Of a stretch of 50,085 bases of DNA, positions 8,547-16,786 are shown in pieces. How positions within the stretch are numbered: the first letter of the stretch is position 1; each line of letters starts with the position of its first letter. The position numbers and the translations under genes are program-made. Source of the stretch: Candidatus Kaiserbacteria bacterium (lineage in GTDB: Bacteria > Patescibacteriota > Minisyncoccia > Phycocordibacterales > UBA2100); assembly GCA_027083345.1 (NCBI GenBank), contig JALWOZ010000025.1:1-50085 (forward strand). Reading direction: 5' to 3'. The notes below the pieces were generated by a model. The model searched no databases, was not told where the DNA came from, and saw only the letters and a program-made list of their open reading frames with translations.

Positions 8547-9652
8547 AGACACTAAAAGATCTAAAAGAGGTTGATCTAAAAGATAAGGTAGTCTTAATAA
8601 GAGCTGGTTTAAATATACCTATTGATAATGAAGGTGAGGTTATAGATGATTTTAGAATTAGGTCTGTAGTGCCTACTATAGAATTTCTTATAAGACATAG
8701 TAAAAAAGTAATAATAATATCTCACATTGGGCGCAATAGAGCAGAGACTTTAGCGCCGGTATTTAAAGAGATGAAGAAGCATTTACCCTCTTTATCTTTT
8801 GTTGGTTGGACTGAAGGCGTGCCGGAGAAGAAATTAATTTTAATGGAGAATCTTAGGCAAGACCCAAGAGAGACTGCAGTAGATGAAGGGGCCCGTATGG
8901 AATTCGCAAGAGAGATTGTAACTAAAACTAAAGCAGACATCTTTATACAAGATGCCTTTTCTGTGTGCCACCGTAGGCATTCCAGTATAGTGAATGTTCC
9001 GAAAGTGTTACCTAGTTATGCTGGATTCCTTTTGGAGAGAGAAGTTCAACAACTTAGTAAAGCTATTGCCCCGGAGAGCCCCTCACTTTTTATATTGGGA
9101 GGAGCTAAATTTGCAACTAAAGAACCACTCATAAGAAAATTTTTAAATATATACGATTATATTTTCATAGGAGGGGCAATAGCTAATGAATTTTTTAAAG
9201 CACGTTTATATGAAATAGGGGAGTCTTTAGTACATGATGGGGTAATCCCACATGACATTTTATATAATAAGAAGATTATTTTACCAAATGCAGTTAGAGT
9301 TGCCGACTTTAATGGTCATACTGTTTATGTGGACCCTAAAGAGGTGATGCCTAATATGAGAATAGTAGATGCAGTGCCCCCTAGTGATTTACTTACCTTA
9401 GGAGGTGGAGTTAAATTTATCTTATGGAATGGTCCGTTAGGGTATTATGAAGGGGGTTTTAGTCAGGGCACAGAGTCGTTGTTAGAGATGTTTAAAGGGG
9501 GCGCAGCTGAGGTGATAACCGGAGGAGGAGACACCTTAGCGACAGTGGGTAGAGGTTATAGAGACGCTTTTACTCACATAAGCACGGGAGGAGGTGCCAT
9601 GCTTACTTATTTGCAGGAGGGTACTCTGCCAGGTATCAAAGCTCTTGAGTGA
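8543..9652 (+). CDS. pgk: Phosphoglycerate kinase (divergent, short)
   Basis: This 369-residue enzyme is about 25 residues shorter than usual. It transfers phosphate from 1,3-bisphosphoglycerate to ADP. Both Rossmann-like domains are recognisable: LIRAGLNIPID near residue 18, DDFRIRSVVPTI, SHIGRNR, DAFSVCHRRHSS, LGGAKFATK, the nucleotide-side GGGDTLATVG and the C-terminal STGGGAMLTYL. The N-terminal motif is normally RxDFNxP, and the aspartate that helps hold 3-phosphoglycerate is Gly22 here. Most other substrate contacts are kept, so activity is likely but not certain. It overlaps tpiA by 4 bases and the convergent HIT gene by 17. Confidence 0.9.
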   Translation: MKTLKDLKEVDLKDKVVLIRAGLNIPIDNEGEVIDDFRIRSVVPTIEFLIRHSKKVIIISHIGRNRAETLAPVFKEMKKHLPSLSFVGWTEGVPEKKLILMENLRQDPRETAVDEGARMEFAREIVTKTKADIFIQDAFSVCHRRHSSIVNVPKVLPSYAGFLLEREVQQLSKAIAPESPSLFILGGAKFATKEPLIRKFLNIYDYIFIGGAIANEFFKARLYEIGESLVHDGVIPHDILYNKKIILPNAVRVADFNGHTVYVDPKEVMPNMRIVDAVPPSDLLTLGGGVKFILWNGPLGYYEGGFSQGTESLLEMFKGGAAEVITGGGDTLATVGRGYRDAFTHISTGGGAMLTYLQEGTLPGIKALE

Positions 9653-10049
9653 TTTTTTTGGCAGTGTTTGAGAACCAACCATAACTAGGCTTAGGAGAAG
9701 GGTTGTCTTTAGAGCCTTTTGACGATATGTCCCCAGAAGATTCCATAGGTAGGACATGAACATGTGCGTGAGGCACATCCCAACCAGAGACAAACAGACC
9801 TACTTGAGGAGTTTTAAATATCTTTTTATATAGAGTCTTTAATTTCTTAACCACCAGCATTAAATTTGAATATTTGTTGTTAGGCATGTCTTCTACTGTG
9901 GTGTAATGTTCTTTGGGTATTACTAATGTATGCCCTTCTCTGGTAGGGTTTATGTCTAAAAAAGCAAGAGAGTCTTCGTCTTCGTAAACTTTGTGGGCAG
10001 GGATCTCACCTGATACTATTTTACAAAATATACAATCATCCTTTTTCAT
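9636..10049 (-). CDS. HIT family nucleotide hydrolase
   Basis: This 137-residue histidine-triad protein has CIFCKIVSGEIPAHKVYEDE at the N-terminus and the triad HAHVHVLPM near residue 97. Such proteins hydrolyse purine nucleoside phosphoramidates or dinucleoside polyphosphates. The two cysteines of CIFC fit the zinc-binding form of bacterial HIT proteins, but a matching second pair is not evident. It is convergent with pgk and diverges from recJ across 34 bases. Confidence 0.9.
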   Translation of the reverse strand: MKKDDCIFCKIVSGEIPAHKVYEDEDSLAFLDINPTREGHTLVIPKEHYTTVEDMPNNKYSNLMLVVKKLKTLYKKIFKTPQVGLFVSGWDVPHAHVHVLPMESSGDISSKGSKDNPSPKPSYGWFSNTAKKITQEL

Positions 10050-10083
10050 TATATGTTAGTATAGCATATACCCACAGTTCTAT

Positions 10084-11796
10084 ATGACATACTCAGATAT
10101 ACTGTTAACATTATTAAAACAAAGAGGCTTAGTGGCCACTAAGGAGATAGAGAGCTTTTTGCATCCTTCATATGAGAAGCATACTCATGATCCGTTCTTG
10201 ATGAAGGATATGGGTAAAGCAGTGAACAGGATTTTAGAGGCTATAAGTAAGAATGAGAAGGTGGTTATATACAGTGATTTTGATGCCGATGGTATACCGG
10301 CCGGAGTACTTTTATATGACTTTTTTAAAAAGATTGAGTTTACTAATTTTAGTAATTACATACCACATAGAGATACAGAGGGTTACGGTTTTCATGCGGA
10401 GGTTGTAGAAAAATCAGCAAAAGAAAGAGTTGATCTAATAATTACTGTAGATGTTGGTATTACGGCAATTGAAGCTGTTGAATTGGCTAATCAGCTTGGA
10501 GTAGACGTAATTATTACAGATCACCATGAACCTAAAGAGCAGGTGCCAAAAGCTGTTGCCGTACTTAACCCAAAGCAAAAAGATTGTAATTATCCATTTG
10601 ATGAGCTTTGTGGAGCTGGAGTGGCATATAAGTTGGTGCAGGCCATTATTTTACAAGTTCGTGAGTCAGTTGAGACGAAGCATGGTGTGCATACTTGCTT
10701 CGTCTCCAATATTATGAGTATGCCTGAGGGCTGGGAGAAGTGGTTATTGGATTTAGTAGCAATAGCTACAGTGGCAGACATGGTGCCCCTTACAGGAGAA
10801 AATCGCGCATTGGTACGTTGGGGTCTTTATGTCTTACATAAGAGTAAGAGACCGGGTATACAAGCACTGTGCAATAAGTTGCGTATAAACCAACGGCTCT
10901 TAGATGAGAACGATATTGGGTTCTCTATAGGGCCTCGCATAAATGCTTCTAGTCGTATGGGGTGTCCAGATGATGCATTTAAATTATTGTCTACTATAGA
11001 TTCTATGGAGGCAGAACATTTAGCCAATAAATTAGAAAGCTTAAATAATAAACGTAAGGGCAGAGTAGCATCTATGGTAAAGAAGATAAATTCTAAGGTA
11101 GAAGCCATGCAAGAATTTGGAGATCTACCGAATGTTTTAGTTGTGGGAGACCCTTTGTGGAGTCCGGCTTTAGTTGGTTTGGTTGCAGGTAGTTTGGCAG
11201 ATAGGTTGGGTAAAGTCGTGTGCGTGTGGGGGAGAGAGGGTACAGGCGTTCTCAAAGGATCGTGCCGTAGTGGAGACGGCACGAGTATAGTTAATATGTT
11301 TGAGAAGTCCGGTGATACATTACTTTACTTTGGTGGACATAATGCGGCCGGAGGTTTTGCGGTTGGGGACGATAATATACATACACTGGGAGAAGTCTTT
11401 TCTAAATCGGTAGACTCTGGGTCAAATATGGTAGTAACCTCTAAAGCGGATATTATACCAGATGCCGATTTAACTTTGAGTAAGGTTAATATTAAAACTC
11501 TTAAAGAGTTTAAGTTACTTGCACCATTTGGGGTTGGGAATCCTAAGCCGGTTTTTGCTTTTAGAGATGTAGAAGTCATATCTATAAGACATTTTGGCAA
11601 AGAGCAGAATCATATAGAAATATTTGTTAAAGATGCTTCTGGGGCATCACGTAAGGCAAGTAAGTTTTTTGCCAATTCTGATAGTTTCAATAGTAGTTTT
11701 AAAGAGGGTAACGTAGTTACCTTGCTAGCAAATTTGGAGGAGAGTAGTTTTGCTGGTAGACGCAGTTTAGAATTGCGTATTGTTGATATATTGTGA
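10084..11796 (+). CDS. recJ: Single-stranded-DNA-specific exonuclease RecJ
   Basis: This 570-residue DHH-family 5'-3' exonuclease takes part in recombinational repair. Metal-binding motifs are visible: DFDADGIPAG (residues 65-74), TVDVGITA, and DHHEP near residue 143. The DHHA1 domain follows, with SCRSGDGTSIVNMF and YFGGHNAAGGFAV. A C-terminal OB-type segment completes the protein. Motif I is usually DADGxT/S, and here the residue is Pro. It ends in TGA. The start ATG sits close to a TATAGC-like box, with no ribosome-binding site. Confidence 0.93.
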   Translation: MTYSDILLTLLKQRGLVATKEIESFLHPSYEKHTHDPFLMKDMGKAVNRILEAISKNEKVVIYSDFDADGIPAGVLLYDFFKKIEFTNFSNYIPHRDTEGYGFHAEVVEKSAKERVDLIITVDVGITAIEAVELANQLGVDVIITDHHEPKEQVPKAVAVLNPKQKDCNYPFDELCGAGVAYKLVQAIILQVRESVETKHGVHTCFVSNIMSMPEGWEKWLLDLVAIATVADMVPLTGENRALVRWGLYVLHKSKRPGIQALCNKLRINQRLLDENDIGFSIGPRINASSRMGCPDDAFKLLSTIDSMEAEHLANKLESLNNKRKGRVASMVKKINSKVEAMQEFGDLPNVLVVGDPLWSPALVGLVAGSLADRLGKVVCVWGREGTGVLKGSCRSGDGTSIVNMFEKSGDTLLYFGGHNAAGGFAVGDDNIHTLGEVFSKSVDSGSNMVVTSKADIIPDADLTLSKVNIKTLKEFKLLAPFGVGNPKPVFAFRDVEVISIRHFGKEQNHIEIFVKDASGASRKASKFFANSDSFNSSFKEGNVVTLLANLEESSFAGRRSLELRIVDIL

Positions 11797-11840
11797 TTAT
11801 GTTATCGTATATATACTTATAAGGTTTAATATATAGACTT

Positions 11841-12524
11841 ATGGATACAAATAATAACAAAGACAAGAAAGAGGTAACAGCGAATTTAAGATCTCCTAAA
11901 AAAGCTAGTTTAAATGCTCAAGAGGCGGTGAAAATAGGGTGGGAGGCTTTTAAAGAACACCCGTGGTTGTCTATCGGTGTTCTTATATTTTCGCAAGTTT
12001 TATCGGTTGGCTTTAACTTTATCTTAACAAATGTTAATGGTGTGTATGAGAGTTTTGCAATGGGTCCTGTTGCAATGGTAACAAATCAGTTGATATCTGT
12101 GTATGTAGCTATGGTAATGATCTATGCTTTTTTAAGAATGTATGACAATAAGGATGTTAACTTGGGTAACATATTGTTGTCTTGGCGTAAATTTGTGAAT
12201 TATTTTTTGGTTACTATTTTAGTAGGAGTGGCGGTGTTGATTGGCTTTATGTTACTTATCATACCAGGTGTTATATTGTCATTTAAATTATCTCTGGCTC
12301 CTTACCTGGTTATAGACAGAGACATGGGCCCAATAAATGCTATTAAGGAGAGTTGGAGGTTAACAAAGGGTAACATAGGTTATCTCTTAAGCTTAGCTAT
12401 ACTTTTATTGGGAGTAAATTTATTAGGATTATTAGCATTGGTGGTTGGACTCGTTGTGTCTATTAGTGTATCTTTTTATGCTGGTATACATGCGTACCGC
12501 ACCATATTAAAGACTAATGAGTAA
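11841..12524 (+). CDS. Multi-pass membrane protein, DUF975-like
   Basis: This 227-residue protein has five or so hydrophobic helices after a charged N-terminus. LNAQEAVKIGWEAFKEHPWL and the later AINAIKESWRLTKGN-like segment (INAIKESWRLTKGNIGYLL in part) resemble the repeated amphipathic motif of DUF975 and related glycerophosphodiesterase-type membrane domains. It has no catalytic residues that I recognise. Its end overlaps the RNase HI start by 8 bases, so it is co-translated with that gene. The molecular function is unknown. Confidence 0.6.
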   Translation: MDTNNNKDKKEVTANLRSPKKASLNAQEAVKIGWEAFKEHPWLSIGVLIFSQVLSVGFNFILTNVNGVYESFAMGPVAMVTNQLISVYVAMVMIYAFLRMYDNKDVNLGNILLSWRKFVNYFLVTILVGVAVLIGFMLLIIPGVILSFKLSLAPYLVIDRDMGPINAIKESWRLTKGNIGYLLSLAILLLGVNLLGLLALVVGLVVSISVSFYAGIHAYRTILKTNE

Positions 12525-12930
12525 CATAACTATATATACAGATGGAGGCGCTCGAGGCAATCCGGGTGTTGCTGGCGTAGGTGTTGTTATTTTGACTGGC
12601 ACAGGTGAGGTTTTAGTAGAGTTTAGTAAGTATTTGGGAGATAAGTTAACCAATAACTATGCAGAATATGAGGCAATATATTTGGCGTTGGAGAAGTGTA
12701 TTAAACTGGGGTTGCAGGATGCAGATGTTGAGTTTAAAGTGGACTCTAAATTGGCAGTAGAACAATTAAGTGGTAATTGGAAGGTTAAGGATGTTAATAT
12801 CAGAGAACAATTTAATAAAGTTAATAATCTTTTAGGACAATTTAAAAATGTTAAGTTTACTCATATACCAAGAGAGTTAAATAAGCGCGCAGATGCACTG
12901 GCTAATGAGGCTATGGATAGGCAAGTATAA
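12517..12930 (+). CDS. Ribonuclease HI-family protein
   Basis: This 137-residue RNase H fold protein would cut the RNA strand of RNA-DNA hybrids. The acidic active site is complete: D9 in YTDGGARGNPG, E50 in NNYAEYEA, D76 in VDSKLAVEQ, and D126 in NKRADALANEA. It lacks the basic protrusion of E. coli RNase HI and resembles the short RVT_3-type proteins. It overlaps the upstream membrane-protein gene by 8 bases. Confidence 0.9.
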   Translation: MSNITIYTDGGARGNPGVAGVGVVILTGTGEVLVEFSKYLGDKLTNNYAEYEAIYLALEKCIKLGLQDADVEFKVDSKLAVEQLSGNWKVKDVNIREQFNKVNNLLGQFKNVKFTHIPRELNKRADALANEAMDRQV

Positions 12931-12974
12931 ATATGCTAACATTAAATTGATTATAAAGTATTAATATAGTAATT

Positions 12975-13400
12975 ATGAAGGGATTTATAAATGAGTTTAA
13001 GACGTTTTTGATAAAAGGTAATGTCATGGATATGGCTGTTGGCTTCATGTTTGGTGCGGCTTTTGCTACTGTAGTGAAGTCTCTAGTTAATAATATAATA
13101 ATGCCACCTATTGGGTTATTGTTGGGTAAGGTAGACTTCTCAGCATTGTATATATCTTTAGATGGTACACATTATGCTACACTCAAGGCGGCGGAGGCAG
13201 CTAGTGCGCCACTTATTAAATACGGAGTATTTATAAACGATGTGATAGGCTTTGTTATATTAGGCTTTGTCATCTTTATGATGATAAAGGGAGTAAATAA
13301 ACTCCAAGCAAAAAACGAAGAGGAGAAGAAAGAAGAGGCACCAAAAAAGAGTGATGAGGTTTTGTTGTTAGAGCAGATACGAGACGCTTTGGCTAAATAA
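12975..13400 (+). CDS. mscL: Large-conductance mechanosensitive channel
   Basis: This 141-residue MscL would open under membrane tension to release solutes in osmotic downshock. FINEFKTFLIKGNVMDMAVG and the first helix with AVGFMFGAAFATVV are characteristic. A second transmembrane helix near residues 88-105 and a charged C-terminal helix (NEEEKKEEAPKK) follow. The periplasmic loop is of normal size. Its stop overlaps the next start as TAATG, coupling it to the ComEC-type gene. Confidence 0.95.
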   Translation: MKGFINEFKTFLIKGNVMDMAVGFMFGAAFATVVKSLVNNIIMPPIGLLLGKVDFSALYISLDGTHYATLKAAEAASAPLIKYGVFINDVIGFVILGFVIFMMIKGVNKLQAKNEEEKKEEAPKKSDEVLLLEQIRDALAK

Positions 13401-14782
13401 TGCGAGCATCCTATATATACTCCGCTGTTTTTGGTTTTCTCTTGGGGATTTTGTGGCAAAGTGTACTTAATTTAAACACCACTTTTGTGGTGTTTTTGGT
13501 TATTTTAGGTTTTTTTCTTTTGGTTATATTACGTTTTAATAACAAAGGTATAGAAAGCATAATATTTATTGTGTTGGTAATATTTTCTATGGTTATTGGA
13601 GTTGTGCGTATGCAAGTAGCACAAGAGGTAAACAATAGCAACAAGAGCGCTCTTAATTATTTAGTAGGAGAGATTGTAGATTTTAAGGCTGTTATAGTTG
13701 ACGAGCCGGACAAAAGAGAGCGTAATATATTATTAACTGTTAAATCTGAGAGAGGGTTTAAGGTATTGGTTAAGGCAAGCGTTTATGGTAAATATAATTA
13801 TGGAGATACAATTAGGGTTGTAGGCAAGTTGGGGAGACCTCAAAATTTTATAAATAAAGACAATGGTAAGGAGTTTGATTATGTTGGTTACTTAGCTAAA
13901 GATGGAGTGCATTATATAATTAAAAGCTACAAGATTACCACCATCTCTGAGAGTAAGGGGTTCGACATTAAAGCTAGGTTATTTTCTATTAAACGCCGGT
14001 ATTTGGATAGTCTCAATAGCCTCATACCGGAGCCTCAATCTGCATTAGCTGGGGGAATCACAGTTGGATCAAGGCGTGCATTAGGTCAGGATTTAACAGA
14101 GGCGTTTAGGAATACAGGCTTAATACATATAGTGGTTTTATCCGGCTTTAACATTACGGTTATAATTATATTTTTATTAAGAGTGTTATCTTGGTTGCCC
14201 AGAGTTATCTCATACTCTTTTGTTGGTTTAATGGTTATATTATTCGCAATACTGACTGGTGCAGATGCTCCGGTCGTGAGGGCTAGTGCCATGGGGATAT
14301 TAGGAGTATTAGCTCTAACATTGAGAAGGACATATGCCATAACCCGGGCACTCATTATAGTTGCGTCTATTATGGTATTTTGGAATCCTTATATATTAGT
14401 TAAGGATATTGCCTTTCAGCTTTCTGTAGTGGCTACACTAGGTTTAATTTATATATCTCCACATATAACCTCTTGTTTGTCTAAGAAGTTGCCGTTTTGG
14501 CTAAGTGAGATAATAGGTACTACTATATCCGCACAAATAGCGGTGTCTCCTTTACTTTTGTTTTATATGAACAAATTAAGCGTAGTCGCGGTATTGGTAA
14601 ATGTTTTAGTATTACCAATCATACCCTTAGCTATGCTGGTCACTTTCTTAGCAGGGTTTATAGGGATGTTTTATACACCTATTGCATTACCGTTTGCTTT
14701 TGGTGCACATGTTATGCTCTCATATGTAATATGGGTAGTAGAGGTCTTTAATAAATTGCCATTTAGTACCTTATCTATATAG
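13400..14782 (+). CDS. ComEC/Rec2-type competence permease, no hydrolase domain
   Basis: This 460-residue membrane protein matches the N-terminal two-thirds of ComEC. It has two or three helices at the N-terminus, an OB-like DUF4131 segment with KVLVKASVYGKYNYGD, then the competence domain with GLIHIVVLSGFNITVI and ADAPVVRASAMG. ComEC carries single-stranded DNA across the membrane during natural transformation. The C-terminal metallo-beta-lactamase domain of full-length ComEC is missing and appears as a separate gene at 15429-16316. The start overlaps the mscL stop. The end meets the convergent superoxide dismutase gene with an 8-base overlap. Confidence 0.88.
   Translation: MRASYIYSAVFGFLLGILWQSVLNLNTTFVVFLVILGFFLLVILRFNNKGIESIIFIVLVIFSMVIGVVRMQVAQEVNNSNKSALNYLVGEIVDFKAVIVDEPDKRERNILLTVKSERGFKVLVKASVYGKYNYGDTIRVVGKLGRPQNFINKDNGKEFDYVGYLAKDGVHYIIKSYKITTISESKGFDIKARLFSIKRRYLDSLNSLIPEPQSALAGGITVGSRRALGQDLTEAFRNTGLIHIVVLSGFNITVIIIFLLRVLSWLPRVISYSFVGLMVILFAILTGADAPVVRASAMGILGVLALTLRRTYAITRALIIVASIMVFWNPYILVKDIAFQLSVVATLGLIYISPHITSCLSKKLPFWLSEIIGTTISAQIAVSPLLLFYMNKLSVVAVLVNVLVLPIIPLAMLVTFLAGFIGMFYTPIALPFAFGAHVMLSYVIWVVEVFNKLPFSTLSI
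13474..13497 (+). terminator. Terminator-like hairpin inside the comEC coding region
   Basis: A perfect 9-bp stem (AAACACCAC/GTGGTGTTT) with a TTTT loop is followed by further T residues. It begins about 75 bases into the ComEC-type gene and just past mscL. It is shaped like an intrinsic terminator and could reduce read-through from mscL, but it lies within coding sequence. Confidence 0.4.
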
Positions 14783-15365
14783 ATGTAAATCTATCTTCTA
14801 CGATATTCCAGTTAGTATTGTTTAGAAATGCATCAATGTAAGATCCTTTACCTGTTGTGCCGTAGTCTGGCATATATGCATGCTCCCATACGTCGAGTGC
14901 AAATATTATAGGGAGCGTTACGAAGTGTCCTTGATGTTGCTCACCGGTAAAGCCTATGTGGAATTGCTCACCCTGAACATCGTAGTAGAGTATTGCCCAT
15001 CCTGGGCCACGTAGGTTAGCTGTTGCCTTGAGTAGATTAATACAAGATTCTATAGAGCCGTATTGAGCTGTCAATGCTTGAGCTAGAGCAGAGTCGCTTG
15101 CAAGCTCACTCGCACCTCCCTCAAGCTGAGAGAAGTAGTACTCATGCAATCGCATACCACCAAACTCAAATGAGCGTCTACGGAGCAGTTCAGAGAGTTC
15201 GTGAGTCTTGCCCTCCTCGCTAGAGTATTGCTCGATAAGCTTTGAGATGGCATTAAAGTTAGCAACGTATCCGTTGTATAGGCCTATGTGCGCATTTATG
15301 CCGTCATCCGATAAGCCTTCAAGAGTTGGGATGTTAAATTCTTTTGCTGTGTAATCTTTAGTCAT
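14775..15365 (-). CDS. Superoxide dismutase (Fe/Mn family)
   Basis: This 196-residue enzyme disproportionates superoxide. All four metal ligands are visible: H26, H74, D158 and H162 (DVWEHAY). The N-terminal metal segment reads NAHIGLYNGYVANFN rather than the common HYGKHH form, as in a divergent subfamily. The gene lies in reverse between the two halves of the ComEC system. An AT-rich 63-base gap holds its promoter and that of the divergent hydrolase gene. Fe versus Mn use cannot be read with confidence. Confidence 0.92.
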   Translation of the reverse strand: MTKDYTAKEFNIPTLEGLSDDGINAHIGLYNGYVANFNAISKLIEQYSSEEGKTHELSELLRRRSFEFGGMRLHEYYFSQLEGGASELASDSALAQALTAQYGSIESCINLLKATANLRGPGWAILYYDVQGEQFHIGFTGEQHQGHFVTLPIIFALDVWEHAYMPDYGTTGKGSYIDAFLNNTNWNIVEDRFTSI

Positions 15366-15428
15366 AGTATTAATAGTTATTTAATAATTAAGTTTTATTA
15401 TATTAATTATACAGTATATTTATATATT

Positions 15429-16316
15429 ATGCTCCTCAAATTTAATAGGAAGTTAATATACACATCAACAGTAGTAGTGCTGTTAATGGTAACAGCTTTT
15501 ATTTGGAATGTTGTATATGAGTTACAAGATAATATTTATTTGAAAGTGGCATTTCTAGATATTGGACAGGGTGATGCGATATTTATAGAGTCTCCGATTG
15601 GTGTGCAAGTACTTATAGATGGTGGGCGTGGAGATGAAATATTGAGAGAGCTGGCTAGAGTGATGCCTTTTTATGACAGGTCCATAAATTTGGTAATAGC
15701 TACGCACCCCGATTCAGATCATATCGGAGGATTGCCAACAGTTTTAAAAAGGTTTAGAGTTGATAAAATAATAAGACCAGGTGTGGCGCATAGTACTCCA
15801 GCTACAGAGTCCCTATTATTATCTATATCTAAGGAGAATAACAGTGGGACAAAAGAGATCTTAGCTCGTAGAGGGCAGGTATATGATTTAGGAGGGGGCG
15901 AGGCAGGCAGGGTGGAATTGCATATTTTATTCCCAGATAGGGACGTGAGTGATTTTGAGACAAATACAGCTTCTGTTGTAGCAAGGCTGACCTATGGAGA
16001 CACAAGTGTGATACTCACAGGCGACTCGCCGATAGCTATAGAGGAGTACCTCGTGAGTCTTGATGGTGCGGATTTACAAAGTGATATATTAAAGCTGGGT
16101 CACCATGGTAGCAAGACCAGTAGTAGTGATGCCTTCTTAGGGTTTGTGAATCCTCAGTGGGCAATAATCTCAGCTGGGAAAGATAATAAGTACGGGCATC
16201 CGCATAAGAGTGTGATGGATAAGGTTGCAAGATTCGGTATAACTCCGCTGAGTACAATAGATAAGGGCACAATAAAGTTTAGGAGTGACGGCAAGCAGTG
16301 GCAGTTGGTAAAATAA
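15429..16316 (+). CDS. ComEC-type metallo-beta-lactamase-fold hydrolase with membrane anchor
   Basis: This 295-residue protein has one N-terminal transmembrane helix (residues 8-28) and then a metallo-beta-lactamase domain of the ComEC type. VAFLDIGQGDAIFIES opens it, and the metal motif HPDSDH lies at residues 93-98. LGHHGSKTS and the GHPH segment near the end complete it. In full-length ComEC this domain is fused to the permease and is thought to degrade the non-transported strand. Here it is a separate anchored protein and probably partners the permease encoded at 13400-14782. A terminator follows two bases after the stop. Confidence 0.88.
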   Translation: MLLKFNRKLIYTSTVVVLLMVTAFIWNVVYELQDNIYLKVAFLDIGQGDAIFIESPIGVQVLIDGGRGDEILRELARVMPFYDRSINLVIATHPDSDHIGGLPTVLKRFRVDKIIRPGVAHSTPATESLLLSISKENNSGTKEILARRGQVYDLGGGEAGRVELHILFPDRDVSDFETNTASVVARLTYGDTSVILTGDSPIAIEEYLVSLDGADLQSDILKLGHHGSKTSSSDAFLGFVNPQWAIISAGKDNKYGHPHKSVMDKVARFGITPLSTIDKGTIKFRSDGKQWQLVK

Positions 16317-16317
16317 T

Positions 16318-16340
16318 AGCTCGCGTTAGCGAGCTCTTTT
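16318..16340 (+). terminator. Intrinsic terminator after the ComEC-type hydrolase
   Basis: AGCTCGC/GCGAGCT forms a perfect 7-bp stem with a GTTA loop, followed by CTTTTG. It lies between convergent genes, and the opposite strand shows an ATTATTTT run, so it may work both ways. Confidence 0.8.
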
Positions 16341-16373
16341 GTTTGATTTATTTAATGTAGTTGTGAGGTTGAG

Positions 16374-16616
16374 TTATATCAACCCTGCCTCCTTTAGCAC
16401 CTTGTATGCACCATTTTTGTTTATGTTTTTGATTGCTCTTGTCGAGAGAGTCAGGCGCTTGGTGATGCCAAGCTCTGGGATGAAGATACGCTTCTTCTGC
16501 AAGTTAACCTTGCGTCCACGCTTTCCAGTAGGGTTGAACTCAGTAGCACGCGTACGGTTGCTGTAGCCACCGCCTATTTGTGTCTTTTTCTTTGTTACTG
16601 GGCATGTCCTGCTCAT
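16374..16616 (-). CDS. rpmB: 50S ribosomal protein L28
   Basis: This 80-residue bL28 has the N-terminus MSRTCPVTKKKTQIGGGYSN and a basic core with GRKVNLQKKRIFIPE, followed by a C-terminal helix typical of the family. The zinc-binding cysteines of some L28 forms are not complete, with only C5 seen. It is a single gene on the minus strand, away from the main ribosomal operons, with the inverted repeat at 16682-16740 upstream. Confidence 0.93.
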   Translation of the reverse strand: MSRTCPVTKKKTQIGGGYSNRTRATEFNPTGKRGRKVNLQKKRIFIPELGITKRLTLSTRAIKNINKNGAYKVLKEAGLI

Positions 16617-16681
16617 AATGGCGCTGAGTTTAACATAATGTTATACTCTATGCAATACAGTTAAAATATTAAAAGTTGAGG

Positions 16682-16740
16682 AAATAAATTATAAACCCGG
16701 GGCAGTGGGCGGCTAGGGATAGAGGGTCTATAATTTATTT
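16682..16740. repeat. 17-bp inverted repeat around a GC-rich loop
   Basis: Arms 16682-16698 and 16724-16740 are complementary at 16 of 17 positions and enclose 25 GC-rich bases. Each arm carries a TATAAT in opposite orientation (16688-16693 on the minus strand, 16729-16734 on the plus strand). It sits between the divergent rpmB and site-2 protease genes. It could be a pair of mirror-image -10 boxes, a regulatory operator, or a structured RNA. Confidence 0.6.
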
Positions 16741-16786
16741 GGGAGACTTTTATGGAGATATAAGAATTAGATAATATTTAAGAACA

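Noticed and set aside
16621-16786. SRP or 6S RNA in the gap upstream of the M50 gene
   Set aside because: The inverted repeat does not match the conserved loops of either RNA, so only a generic inverted repeat is claimed.
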